From Phoronis australis (lineage: Eukaryota > Phoronida > Phoronidae): a stretch of DNA of 64,000 bases. This document shows, in pieces, positions 1 through 11,143 of the stretch. The position numbers and the translations under genes were made by a program. Where the stretch lies: NCBI GenBank assembly GCA_002633005.1, contig NMRA01000174.1:92911-156910 (forward strand), in the 5' to 3' direction. A model generated the notes under the pieces. It searched no databases. It worked only from the letters and a program-made list of their open reading frames with translations, and was not told where the DNA came from. Every line of letters starts with the position of its first letter. The first letter of the stretch is position 1.

Positions 1-78
1 AGTGCGGCCATTTACACTACAAATGTTGAAACCGATGAGCTGACACGGAACCAGTTGTTCCATGTCGTGAACACATCC
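1..78 (+). repeat. Fragment of the 420-bp dispersed element (first end only)
   Basis: The first 62 or so bases match the beginning of the element at 1689-2108 with few differences: the common text is CATTTACACTACAAATGTTG, then GCTGACACGGAACCAGTTGT. After that the sequence diverges. This is a truncated copy at the window edge. An N lies at 211. Confidence 0.6.
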
Positions 79-739
79 ACTAAAACAAGAAACTGTAGGA
101 ACACCGCATTTATCCACCTTCACTCTTATCAGGCTTCTATTGTGAGTCAGCATGCGTGAATAATTGGCTGATAAGCCACCTCTGGAACTACTTTTGGCTG
201 AATGGATGACNAAACCATTTTCCATGACGCAATTCATTTCTTATGACTTTTCTACGACTTTTCTATGCCTTTCCCTTTTTAAAATATTCATCTCGAGTCA
301 CTTTTCTGAGACATTACCATGAAGAGAAGTTATACAAACAAGATATTTTGCGAAGGGTTGTAGATGAATTTATGAACCTGCATCATGACTAAAAATGGCA
401 GTATTTTCAGCTATTCAGCATGAGTTTTTCCTCTCTTTTTGTTTACCATGTATATTCCATGCATAGAAATATTTTTTGTTACTTCCCAGTTTTTCTATGA
501 TAAGTTAGAAGCATGTTTGTGCAAAGACAGCAGATGGATTTAAACCCCGTAACAGAGGTTTTTATGCATCTTAAATTTAAAATCATGATACATGTACCAC
601 AAAAAACTACACTATAATACATGAACTGTATCACACAATTTTTCCCCATCATCATGTTTAGGCAGGAAGTTTCTTTAGGCACCATACAAAGATAACACAT
701 TCGGAGAGAAGCCATACAAATAGCACAGGGTACACAAAC

Positions 740-879
740 CTTCTAAATGCTGACTTCAGGAACTTGCCAGAGCCTGCAGTTGGTGGCCGTTGGAGTAGAC
801 CGGCACACACAAGACTGATACGGCACTCTTCAATACTATCCCTCACTTGGAATAAGTCTACAATCTGGTGGCAGACGGG
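740..879 (-). CDS. MyTH4-FERM protein exon: C-terminal extension
   Basis: This exon has 140 nt. The acceptor is TTTTTTGATAG|CCCGTC and the likely donor AGAAG|GTTTGTG. It is in phase 0 with the preceding donor and encodes PVCHQIVDLFQVRDSIEECR, then ISLVCAGLLQRPPTAGSGKF, then LKSAFRR. It continues after the FERM F3 lobe and I do not recognise it. The donor is weaker than the others. If it is not used, the frame stays open to TAA at 658 and adds a hydrophobic stretch (FVYPVLFVWLLSECVIFVW) and LKKLPA. I favour splicing to an exon outside the window or unseen in bases 1-730. No AATAAA was found on the minus strand downstream. Confidence 0.72.
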
Positions 880-1486
880 CTATCAAAAAATAAAACTCAA
901 TATTAAAAAGTTTACTAGCAATTGCAGTTCTCTAAAGTAAAGAAGGACTCATATTCTCTATATAGTGCTAGTGGAACAATGGAGCTGCCTACAGAAGTGG
1001 CATTAGCCAGTCACGTGGGACATTCTCCATGTTGATGAACAGATTTCACCATAAAGAGTGGGCCTTCATTTTTCTCTGTTAACACAACCGGGTGAATATC
1101 GAATTGACCCTATCATAAACCAGAAATTGCAGGTTTTTCACTTTTTGAAATATGTTTAATGTCATAATTTTGCATATCTCTGAAAATTTTTTAAAAGTTT
1201 TTAATAAATAAGTAAATTTGACTCAGTATGCAAGATCTGAAGATCAGAACTGTTACCCGACAAATTATCGTAAAAATACATCAGTTGCTTGTGCATTCAT
1301 ATTGATATTAAGTTTTAAATCAACATCTGCAATAAAAATCACGTATTGTGCCAACATATTCTTGTCATATATTTGTTAAAGGCGAAGTTAAAATCAGCAG
1401 AAATTTTGTCTTAAACCATGCTTCCATCAGTGAAAAATTGTTACCAAGTGGCACAAACATGTAATAAGGCAACTCTTATGCGAACA

Positions 1487-2400
1487 GGATTTGCATGTAA
1501 GTGGATGAGAAAGCATGCACTGGTTTGCCTCAGAGTATCCAGTGCATTTCTCAGCACATCAAAAGGTTGATGGCACTGTCACAGATTGATGTGACCTAGT
1601 CACTATTCAAGCCGACTTGACCAAATGTGCATTGGATGAGATAATTACAGTCCTAAACCAATATCCTGTAAATCCTGCACAATTCAAAAGTGCCATTTAC
1701 ACTACAAATGTTGACACCGATCAGCTGACACGGAACCAGTTGTTCCAGCGCAAGTATGAGTGTAAACAGGACTGAACTGGAGCAAATTGACACCACGGTG
1801 ACAACTTTTGCCACCCGTTTGTGAGGTAAAGCAATTTGTGCTAGAACATCTTGCTCCGTGTCAACTATGTGTCTAAGCGCGAAACTGGGGCAAGGCGGAA
1901 AGGATCTGATACATCTCTACTGCGCTTGTGTAATGACCTAAATACAGGTTCTCTGTCTCTTCAACTCCCATCATTTGTAAACCTGTGCATGTGTGGTCCA
2001 CTCTCCAGCCTACAATTTCCGTCTTGCCACAGTTAGTGAGTTGTGTGTGTAAATGGACACTTGACACCGATCAATTTGCTCCGTGTCAGTTGCGCCGGGC
2101 CAAAATTTGATGTCTAAGTGGGACTAAAGTGAAAAATGAACAATGAATAAGGCAAATGACCAACACAATTGTTTTTAAAATTAAAAAGTATATATCAGCC
2201 ATCTTCAAATTTTAAAAATCGATGCATTATAAGAGAAATTAGCGAAAAGGATTTCTTCAGCAGTGCAGCTAAGCCACGGGTGATAATTTGTCGATTGATT
2301 AAGATGGGTTAGTCACAGTCTGGCTAAACTTGAGCTCCCTTAGACATTAGGGAAACAAAACTCCAAATGTTAGCCAAGGAGTTGCCTCATGAACTAAGGA
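1487..2400 (+). repeat. Dispersed repeat family R1, copy A (interrupted)
   Basis: The flanks are 1487-1688 and 2109-2400. They match copy B (36120-36600) and copy C (48965-49868) over landmarks such as GGATTTGCATG, GCACATCAAAAGGTTGATGG, TAGTCACTATTCA, ATGCATTATAAGAGAAATTA and CCAAATGTTAGC. Without the 420-bp insert the copy is about 490 bp, close to copy B. No coding sequence was seen. Confidence 0.8.
1689..2108 (+). mobile_element. 420-bp non-autonomous element inserted in R1 copy A
   Basis: It begins AGTGCCATTTACACTACAAA and ends near GTTGCGCCGGGCCAAAATTT. The same element occurs in inverted orientation at 27981-28394 and as a fragment at 1-78. Short variants of TGACACGGAGCAAATTGA recur several times inside in both orientations. 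No clear terminal inverted repeat or target duplication could be defined, so the class is open. There is no coding capacity. Confidence 0.75.
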
Positions 2401-2441
2401 AGAAAACAATCATAAGACAAAAAATGTTATTTTTAACTTAC

Positions 2442-2831
2442 CTTTAAAGACTCAAAGTCACTCACTAAACCAGGTGAATAGTTTTGCACAGCTGAAATGA
2501 ACTGTTCCCTATCCTCCAGCTCCAAGAAATGAACTTTGACCCCTTCCATATGGTTTCTTATTTCCATAACGACCTGTCCTTCATTCCATAGCGATGCAGG
2601 TGAGACATTTTCAATGTCATAATAATGATATGAACAGATAATATTGGTGCTTTCTGGCGGGCATAGAACCTTAATGCCAGACCTGTGTACAGCTAAAGTC
2701 ACGTCCTGGGGATCAGGTTTACGAGAGACGCAAGCACTACGTAAGGATACGCTGCCAAACAACGGAATCTCCAGGCAGATGTTGATGTACTTTAACATGG
2801 CATCTTCGTTTGACAAGTTTTTACCGTGTTT
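2442..2831 (-). CDS. MyTH4-FERM protein exon: end of F2 and FERM F3 (PTB-like) lobe
   Basis: This exon has 390 nt and 130 codons, phase 0. The acceptor is TTTTGTTCTAG|AAACAC and the donor TTAAAG|GTAAGTT. KHGKNLSNEDAMLKYINICL, then EIPLFGS, corresponds to the last F2 helix (M-x-x-x-x-A-x-x-x-Y-(I/L)-x-I) and the P-x-(F/Y)-G-S turn that opens F3. The rest alternates beta strands (VTLAVHRSGIKVLCP, IICSYHYYDIENVS, QVVMEIRN, VKVHFLELED) and ends in the C-terminal helix REQFISAVQNY. F3 is complete. Its order of strands and final helix is as in myosin VII/XV FERM domains. Confidence 0.95.
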
Positions 2832-3964
2832 CTAGAACAAAAGTAAAGTTCTATATTTTGAGAGGGAAACATAGGTTGTAAAACCTTAAAGTTAAAATCA
2901 ATACATCAATGAACTTATTTATTTATAAACAGTAACATGAGTTTTAACAACAGGTTAAAACAATTTATACATAACACCCACTCATTGGGCTTATAAGTTA
3001 CTGATATCACACTAATAATTTTTTAATGTTTATTACGCAAAATACAATGTACAAAAATAAGAGTTAAGCGCAGAAAGTGCTAGAAAGCAAAATGGTAAAA
3101 CTGGGAAAATACACAACTGGCAGTGAAATAAACAATGCATGCTAGCCACATAGTTTTCATCAACATGTTAACTTTGATTTTTTGAGATTATCAATGACTT
3201 TCATTCACTTATTTAAAGACTATAATTTTAAATTTTCCCCTTCATTTTACTCTTTTATGGAACATAACTGTATACTTACAAATATCAAAACCAAACAGTT
3301 CTGTTAATTACTGAACTTAAGAAATGCAAACAATCAGTATTTTAACACCATGTGTATCAAAAACTCACGAATATCATGTGACCAACTGTTGTGTTACCAC
3401 GGTGCTAGGTGAAGTAGCTGTTTTGGTCAAAGTTCAGACTACACAACATGTGGTCTGACAATTCACCTCTGCCTCAGAATCAATGGGCCTGGTGGGTTTG
3501 TCAATACAAACAGAAACATAAACAAGAACATTGAAATTTCCCTTGCTGTTCAGAGGCTATTTTGCAGATTTTCTGGGGAATCTTACAGTGTGGCTGTCTT
3601 TCCGGTTCAGGAAACTTTCTTCTAAAATATTCATGGCAAGACACAAAAGTCATCCTTTAAAAATAAAACCTTTGCTTGCACACATTTACCATAGGAAGAC
3701 TGGGTGGGAAACCCCAATCAGCATAGGAGAGGCGATGGCACAGCACTCCAGCTGAACACAAAATGGACAACCATTCAACGGAATCAAACAAACACATGTA
3801 TAAGTAAGAATTATAAATCTTCTTATACACTGACAACAGAAACAAGGACACATGTAAGTACAATTATTTAGTCTTCTTACAGACCGTATGTTTGCCACGT
3901 CAGTCACGTGACAACACCGACGCAAACAAGCACGTGTATCTTATTACAAAGTATTTCCATTTAC
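2832..3964. other. Intron, nothing recognised
   Basis: A+T-rich intron between the FERM F2 and F3 exons. I see no repeat, RNA gene or credible ORF in it. Confidence 0.6.
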
Positions 3965-4058
3965 CATGTGATATATGGGAAGTTCCCTGTTGAGATTCTT
4001 GTCTTCCATTTTTCTCTGTAGAGATTTTGGGAAGAAATGTTCACAGGCATCTGCATAT
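3965..4058 (-). CDS. MyTH4-FERM protein exon: FERM F2, FFPKSL segment
   Basis: This exon has 94 nt. The acceptor is GTCTTATTCAG|ATATGC and the donor CACATG|GTAAAT. One base completes the R codon, then YADACEHFFPKSLQRKMEDK and NLNRELPIYHM follow. The aromatic-P-K-x-L motif is the usual F2 feature (y-(F/I)-P-x-x-L-Y) preceding the last F2 helix. The frame leads directly into KHGKNLSNEDAML of the 2831 exon. Confidence 0.92.
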
Positions 4059-4109
4059 CTGAATAAGACACAATGAATTGCTAATTAATTCCATGAAAGA
4101 GCAATCACT

Positions 4110-5255
4110 CACTTTGGGACAGTGTCTAGAATTTTGGACATAAAAACTGTAACCACAGAAATTAAATTTTCTTGATTCTGGAGTTTGGGACGAGGCCGAT
4201 TTTGGCGTTCACCATATTTCTCAAACTTCAGACAATTTGTTTTCAATCTACAGTAAAAAGTGGGTAACAAGCTGCAGCCTTGAGCAAAATAATTAATTTT
4301 CACAATCCCACATTGGAGAATTTCTAACATAGATTCATTTTAAAAGACGAGCTTAATTTCCCATATATCATAATTTTGTTGTTAATGTTTGAACAATATA
4401 CTGTCTCCTACCTGATATTTTCAGAATATGTAACCCAGGGTCGTCTGGTTTGGTAAAATTTCACCAATTTAAGACAATCAGAATATAGCGGACAGTTGAA
4501 TTTATACTTGTTCGTTGCTTCATAAGATTTGTAGCGCCAAATCAATGCTCTTGTTATCTTGGAAAATTGATGAGATTTCACCATGATAGTAATATCCCAA
4601 TAACATGCATTACAACAGTGTATCAAGTGGTCTTGTCAGTCAAGACCAGTCGATCACCTGCAGCTTCACTGTTCCATACTTTATGCAGCAAACGTGGAGA
4701 ACATAGGATTAACTTTGAAAAAATGATATACTTATCATTACCACAGAAAAAATAACACACTTATTTTTTTAAATCTTCACAATTAAAATAGTATTGGCTA
4801 TAAATACCTTTGGTCTTTTACCTTTAGAACATAAGTCATTTGTTTTAAACTATCACATGTTCCATAAACTTCCAGTATTATTTTGGATCTGGGAGTGATA
4901 TAATACAATGGCCCCAGTTTTGGATTACGGTAAAAATTTTCCAGTTTGGGACAATGAAAAATTAAATTTTGCTAAAAGCGAAAGGTAGTGACAAATTTTA
5001 GAAATAGGCAATGTTGGTTGTCCAAAATTCCAGAATTACGAGAAAGACGAATTTTGAATCGGCAGCTATTTGTGATGAGTTTATCTTGGATTTTGTTCAC
5101 ACAAAATACTATATCTGATGTTTGTGAAATATGATGAATGCTAAAATTACATATGTCCCAATATTGAGAATCAAGAAAATTCAATTTAATGGCTTGGATT
5201 TCAGTGTCACAAAATTTTGGAGACTGTCCTAACCAGAGAAATTTTACCCTAAGTA
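4110..5255. repeat. Foldback element with about 150-bp imperfect arms
   Basis: The left arm (about 4110-4240) and the reverse complement of the right arm (about 5100-5255) share several segments in the same order. These include AATTAAATTTTCTTGATTCT (left, 4158 onward), a TTTGGGAC motif and TTCACCATATTTCTCAAAC (left, 4208 onward) against TTCATCATATTTCACAAAC on the right arm read in reverse. The interior of about 0.85 kb is A+T-rich with no coding region. It lies wholly within the intron between the exons at 5718 and 4058. Confidence 0.65.
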
Positions 5256-5717
5256 TATTGAAAATAATTATGCGAAAACCAGTCTAGTGGTAATACAGAT
5301 TTTACATTCGGACAATGTGGCTCCCATTAAGGTGTAGACTTTCTTTGTTATGCATTTATACAGCAGACTTACAATTAAAAACAAGTACATATAACTCCAC
5401 TATACAGATTTTCACCGAATACAAAAACCACACAACAATTTTATTTTAGTAATCAAATTTCCTGTTGCCACAAACTACAATAAAAAACAGTTACATGACT
5501 TTTAAATATAAACTTTTCACGACATTGGTGCTGTTTTTCATTATATTTGTAATGCCCTCTATAAAATACAGTCTTAACTGAGGAATAAGACTATTACTAA
5601 CTGAAACTTAAAAACATCGACTTTTATGGATGGGTGAAGGAAGCTATTTCCAGATGTAAACAAATGTGTAATAGCATGATCTTACCTAACAGTGAAGCAC
5701 TAAAAAATTTACTTCAC

Positions 5718-5815
5718 CTGAGGTCTTCGTTTGCATCATGTGGGCCCCAGGTGACTTGAGCCTGCAGTCCTGCTAGCTGTTGAGCGATGGACAAACTAAT
5801 ATCGTAGCAATCCAT
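5718..5815 (-). CDS. MyTH4-FERM protein exon: FERM F2 helices
   Basis: This exon has 98 nt. The acceptor is CATTAACCAG|ATGGAT and the donor CTCAG|GTGAAGT. It starts in phase 0 and leaves AG, completed to AGA (R) by the next exon. It encodes MDCYDISLSIAQQLAGLQAQ then VTWGPHDANEDLR. This matches the F2 helix with A-x-Q-L-A-x-L-Q-x-Q followed by a short G-D-H-like loop, the region by which the acyl-CoA-binding-like lobe is recognised. Confidence 0.93.
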
Positions 5816-7138
5816 CTGGTTAATGATAGACAAAAGATTAAATAAGACAAATAGTAGTTTCATTATTTGCTGACTCTGAATCACTTATCATTGCACTTCC
5901 TTTAGGGCACTTCTGTACCTGTGGCTTAACAATGGTGCAAACATAGACAAGCACATACTGGAGTTTTCTGCAGACAAACAAGGAGCATGACAAACAAGGA
6001 GCATGTATTTACGAAATATCAGTTTAGGGACCAAAAGCCAAATCCCAATATACGAACGAGCATGACGAATAATACATTTGGATGTATCTACAGCTGATGT
6101 ACAATTGTTGTTAAAAAATCACTTAAGTTGCAGTTTTAGTGTCCATTTCCATGAGAAAAGCTTTAGGATTCAACCAACCCCATGGGCATGCCTGTGACAA
6201 CTTTTCCTTATTTACGTCCACTTTGTGTATCTTAAGATGAACCGGCCTACAGAAACAAGTTACTGTAACAATTGACAGTAAAATCTCACTGACTTGGGAC
6301 ACATGGCAGACAAGTAAAATGACGTGTTTTCCATGAAAGATATGCAGCACAAAAATAAACTGTTTTCCGCGTTCAAGTCTTGTTCTACAGCTACCATCAG
6401 ACACTGTTTTGAAAAAATGTGGGCATTCACAACATTGTTATACAGAACGTGGCAGACACCACAGATTTTCCACTTTATTCATAAAAGACAAGTCAAGACA
6501 GTTAAAGGCTTTATCAGTTTTAGCTTGCATGTCATGAGCTCAAATGGGACAATATTCTTGAGAAAACTGTTTGTATTGTCAATGATTGAGACCTCAAGAC
6601 ATCAGGTTTTCGTTTGACAATGGAAGACTTTCAAATAGCAACCTGGCAACTGGTCACGTGGGACCAGATACCAGTAGCCTCTAGAATACGAGAAGGTATT
6701 TTATAACTTTTGCTTAAAACACATTCTGTGCAATCACAAACACTATAAAATGGTCTTTTCACAAAGTCAAACTGTTGCCCTGTGCACTGTGAAGACAAAG
6801 TAACTCTTGGTTGAGCTAGGCGGCACTATGAGTCACTGGTCCCACGTGATCAACCCCCATTGCTTCCCATTACCCCCAAATATGGATGACACCTACCCTT
6901 CCTGGCTTCACTGCATAGAAAAACGTAGTTCCATTCAGGCACTAAACAAAACAGAGTTGTAATAAAATGTAATCTAATGATAATCCTGCCATGCCTTCAG
7001 CGCACAAAATACAATACTTCTCACAAAGAATAACAAACCCTGCAATCCCAGTGGGAGCATTGCCTAAAAATTTGTCCCTCACCCTAAGCCCTCTCCAATG
7101 TACTCAGTAAATCGACAAAATTTGACATCAAAGCGTAC
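5816..7138. other. Intron, no gene
   Basis: Nothing beyond a short direct duplication (GACAAACAAGGAGCATG, about 5972-6004). Confidence 0.55.
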
Positions 7139-7508
7139 CTCTGTTACAGAGTGCACCGCTTGATGATAGAGCAGATGTACAGCAACAGGATCACGGAGGT
7201 CACTATCGTTGATAAACCTCTTTCTCAACATGAATCGTGATGTCGGTACGTTGTTGTTGGTGCTGCCCATGCCAGAGTGCCTGATGGCAGCCTTCAAGAT
7301 GCTGGTAGAATTCAATGAAGAATGACTGCTTCCTGGTTCCATGTGCTTGAACATTCCCATGCTGAGAGCAGAAAATTTCTGTTTTGTGGGAGTAAGCATG
7401 TCGTTGGTGGTCGACTGTCGACGTGAGTCTGTCTTCGGAGAGTTATACTTGAAGAGATGTAGCGGTGATCCAGATGTGGACCTACTTCTCGGCTGTGCTT
7501 TTGGACAT
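7139..7508 (-). CDS. MyTH4-FERM protein exon: Ser/Thr-rich insert plus start of FERM F2
   Basis: This exon has 370 nt. The acceptor is TTCACTGTAG|ATGTCC and the donor ACAGAG|GTACGC. The first base completes the K codon; 123 codons follow. About the first 85 residues are low-complexity and polar, with many Ser, Thr, Lys and Arg (for example CPKAQPRSRSTSGSP and SSHSSLNSTS), and look disordered and phosphorylatable. The exon ends with RFMLRKRFINDSDLRDPVAV and HLLYHQAVHSVTE, the canonical F1/F2 junction: a basic strand, then D-P-V-A-x-x-L-L-Y-x-Q-A. Most MyTH4-FERM tails have only a few residues here, so the insert is unusual. Confidence 0.93.
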
Positions 7509-8380
7509 CTACAGTGAATGAAAAATGTGATTGGAAAGCGAACTTGAAGGCCATAGTCTCTGCACTAACCTGACCATTTTTATATTTGCCTCAAGAATTC
7601 AAAAAATGAACTATCAGAATTACCAAAAAAGTTCTCTAATCAACTTTAAAGACTTACAAAGCAAAAATTGTGAAGGAAAAGCTTCAAATATTTCAGGTTG
7701 AACATTCAATAAACGGATTTGCATAAACATTGATATGGTAGAAAAATTTATATTTTAGCCTAAGACCAATATACTTCCAGATTTGGCCAACTTGTCACGA
7801 AACAAGATTCACGCCAATATAAGTTGGTGTTGCTATGTAGACTAAATACATGATGCAAGAATAAGGAAGTGCGCAAATAAATATCTAACTTATTCACAGT
7901 GTTACTATATTTATTATAGTTTTTGTCATTGTTCATAGACTTTATTGGCCACCCTGGCTTATTTGTTTAGCCAGTAATTCCCTGTCAGGCTCTTTTTATA
8001 TGGGAGAGTCAGTTTTCACAGAATAAATGAAAAAGCAAGCAACGCAACTTTACCAGGCTTTCAGAATATGATGACACATTGTTGATTTCAGGTGATATTG
8101 ACATGCAACAGCTTTTGATATATGGTGAAATCCAGTTTTCACAAGCATTCACATCAGTTTTGACCTCCTGACCATTATTCACCATGTAAATAATTGCCAT
8201 ACCATGAGGACTTTACAATAAACTGTAGATCTTCCTTACAAATAGTGAGCAATGATGGCAAAGATGGCGGCTTGTTGTGAATTTGTGGCATTCATGCTTT
8301 TTGAATGCCAGCTTTGACAATTGTAATCCTTCAGTTTATACTCTAGTAGAAAGGCTCTCCAGCAGCTAGCTTGGTATTAA

Positions 8381-8728
8381 CTGACTAGTGCTGACCGACC
8401 GGTGCTGACCGACCGGTGCTGACCGGCCGGTGCTGACCGGCCGGTGCTGACCGACCGGTGCTGACTGGCCGGTGCTGACCGACCGGTGCTGACCGACCGG
8501 TGCTGACCGACCGGTGCTGACTGACCGGTGTTGACCGACTGGTGTTGACCGACTACTACGGACCGACTAGTATTGACCCACTAGTACGGACCCACTAGTA
8601 CTGACCCACTAGTACGGACCCACTAGTACTGACCGACTAGTATTGACCCACTAGTACTGACCCACTAGTACTGACCCACTAGTACGGACTGACTAGTACA
8701 GACTGACAAGTACTGACTGACTTAAGTA
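8381..8728. repeat. 14-bp minisatellite beside a 5' splice site
   Basis: There are about 24 tandem units of 14 bp. Units at 8391-8544 follow CTGACCGACCGGTG and contain the palindrome ACCGGT. Units from 8559 on follow CTGACCCACTAGTA or CGGACCCACTAGTA and contain the palindrome ACTAGT. A single partial unit with CTAGTG starts the array at 8381. The array end at 8728 is 15 intronic bases from the donor of the exon at 8744-8814. Confidence 0.97.
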
Positions 8729-8743
8729 CCCATTTATACTTAC

Positions 8744-8814
8744 TTTTCCCAAGATGCAACAATGTCAGCAACATACTCATCTTCTTTTATGTAGTCAAAC
8801 TCATTCATGTAATT
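8744..8814 (-). CDS. MyTH4-FERM protein exon: FERM F1, VADIVASWEK segment
   Basis: This short exon has 71 nt. The acceptor is TGTTTTAG|AATTAC and the donor GAAAA|GTAAGTAT. It enters in phase 0 and leaves two bases, completed by the first base of the 7508 exon to give K. It encodes NYMNEFDYIKEDEYVADIVA then SWEK, equivalent to the V-x-D-V-L-A-K-(W/F)-E end of F1 in myosin tails. The donor is a good consensus. A 14-bp minisatellite begins 15 bases further into the intron. Confidence 0.92.
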
Positions 8815-10060
8815 CTAAAACAATCACATGCAAATATATAATGCAATCCACATAACAAGCTATGCACCAGCATCCATATCTTTCAAGCTGATTCAGCATT
8901 TCACATACTTGCCAACTCTCCCGAATTGAGCCTGAGCCCCCCCCTCCCCCCTCCATCCTCCCCCGATTAATCATAACTTGTAGCAACTTTCCTTATTTCT
9001 TTAAAACTGTAGTTAAATGTCATCCTTTCCACAAACAATGTATTCGGCAGTACCTCCAATTCCTATTTGACTATGAAGAAAAGGGGTCCTTTACAGGGGC
9101 GCCCACTCTTTTGACTGAACTGGGAGGCAGGAGTTTAATTTTCTGGAACATATATCGCAGCTACAATCAGTTTTCGCAGAAAAAACAAAGCCAAATTTTT
9201 CTTCCATTTATAAGGATTTTCAGCTCTGGAGGAAGAAACAAAGTCCTCAATTCGTTAATGTGTTTCGTAAAGCCAAGTAAGCTGGGTCAATTTCTTGTCA
9301 GTCTGTATTAAATACTTTTATTAAGTTGAACATAAATGTTAGACACAAAACATGTCTGTCAAAAATAACCAACAATTTTCAATTTTACAAATGGTAATAT
9401 CAAATCTGGTTTCTTTACCCTTTAACACATTTTGATTAATATCACCTGTAGCACAGTGTAGGAGGGATTTTATAATTAGAAAATATATTAGGGGACAGAA
9501 CATTACGGCGTTCTCCTGTTCAGTGACTTTACCAGACCTAGAGGGTTGTGGGCATGTGATAACATCTAGCTTCTTTGTTAACTGCCAAGCACAGTTTTTT
9601 GTCTGGTATGACAACAGGCAGGCCAATTATCTACCAAGTTTACAGCAGACCATGTGTGAACACAGTCAAACCCAGAGCGAATTGCTATGTTCAAAAGGAA
9701 CAGATTGTCATAACTTCGGTAACCGTTGTACTTGTGCCATTTTGGCGATTCAAAAACTAAACATGATCAGCATTTGACAAGGAATTCAGAAATGCTATTG
9801 GTTTATGTTCGAATATGTTATAACTTAACTTTTATTTTTAACAGTAGTCAGGCTAGATATGACCTTGTGGGAGATTAGAGCAATTATAGAACAAAAGAGA
9901 GCTGGCCCTCCAACCATAAATGCCAGAATGGAGTTAATCAGTCATGTAAGATATTGGCTATAGGCGTCATCTTCCCAACATGTTGTTGGGCTATGGAATC
10001 GAACAAGTTGGAATCAATGGGAAACCGCCGTAATGAGTGGCCTATCTAAGAATTAACTAG
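8815..10060. other. Intron, nothing recognised
   Basis: A+T-rich intron between the FERM F1 exons, with one C-rich run (8937-8962). The short ORFs here have no domain or splice support. Confidence 0.5.
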
Positions 10061-10064
10061 CAGT

Positions 10065-10335
10065 TCACAAGATTAACGCACAAGAGCAATGCAAAGTGCT
10101 GAAATGCGCCTCGACTGAGATGCAAATGGTGTGTTTCTAATGGTGTTTTGATTATCATATAAATGGCCACTCAGGGCGCAGCATATGTCAAACCCATCCG
10201 AAATTAGGAAAGCATCGTCATCTCTTTATTACAAAACTTTTTTTTCAAATTTCAAGCAAATCCATCAAGGAACTCCAAAAATACAGATGCAAACGTAAAA
10301 ATCTAAAATTACCACTAGGGGCAGAGTGATAGTCG
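10065..10335 (+). repeat. Copy of the CTCF-motif repeat family
   Basis: It aligns with 51340-51560: GAAATGCGCC, GTGTGTTTCTA, ACATAAATGGCCACT-like text, CCATCCGAAA, GTCATC, then ATCAAGGAAC. It carries CCACTAGGGGCAGA at 10312-10325, the same CTCF-like core as in the 51.5 kb block. Confidence 0.7.
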
Positions 10336-10599
10336 AAACAGTCCGAAACTCCTAGTCGTCCGTCATCCGCTTCATAGGAAGATATCTATCAAATCTCATT
10401 ATGATCCTGCGAGGGGATACCAGGTACATGGCCACAAACGCCAGGACAGAGACGACGACAATATATACCCACACATAAATACGTGGGCGGATAACTAGCT
10501 TTACGACTAATAATCCGCACAGTCTGACAGACGCCAATGTAATCACATGGGAATGCATTGAAATCTTATTTTGCAGCCAATGTCTATCTAAATTATTCA

Positions 10600-10870
10600 T
10601 AAGAAATGAAGATCACCATCTCCAATAGCGAATGGACCAGGATTTGGCAACATAAAGGTAGTCGTGGTGAAATAATGGAAACTTAGTATATCAAAGATCT
10701 ATTTCACAGCACCTTGTACTTCATCAGTAGATTTATACAAGAAGCGCTGACATCATCAATTCTCCTTACCATGAGCACTAATCTAAGCTCTTCTTTGTAT
10801 GGAGGAGGGCAATTACCAGATCAGCAATGACTTAACAGCAATGCGCCACTGATAGAAATAATTTGCACTA
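10600..10870 (+). repeat. Dispersed repeat, related to 30490-30655
   Basis: It shares TTCATCA(G/A)TAGATTT(A/G)TACAA and GGCAATTAC, followed by GCAGTGACT-like text, in the same order and spacing as the copy at 30490-30655. No ORF, and the class is unknown. Confidence 0.5.
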
Positions 10871-11143
10871 TCGTACACTGAAACTAGTAGTTTTTTAACA
10901 CAATGACTTCTGAAATAGATTCCGTCAAAAAAAGTTAGGTTATGATCATTTTTCCCCAAAGAATAACTGTAAGTTGCAATTGACAAGCTCATCAAGGAAC
11001 GTTCCAGAATGATTCCACTAAATGAATCTCCTACTAATGGTACATCAGACTTTTAATTTCCAGTTCAATACACTTTAAGCAAACCTTGGATGGCATTTTC
11101 CACTATCATAAACAAGAGCTACTACAGGTTGAAAAATTGTTAC

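Noticed and set aside
1851-2067. Overlapping ORFs on both strands
   Set aside because: They lie inside the 420-bp mobile element and reappear at 27981-28394, with no family resemblance.
8381-8728. Possible CRISPR-like array
   Set aside because: The units are contiguous 14-mers with no spacers, in a eukaryotic intron.
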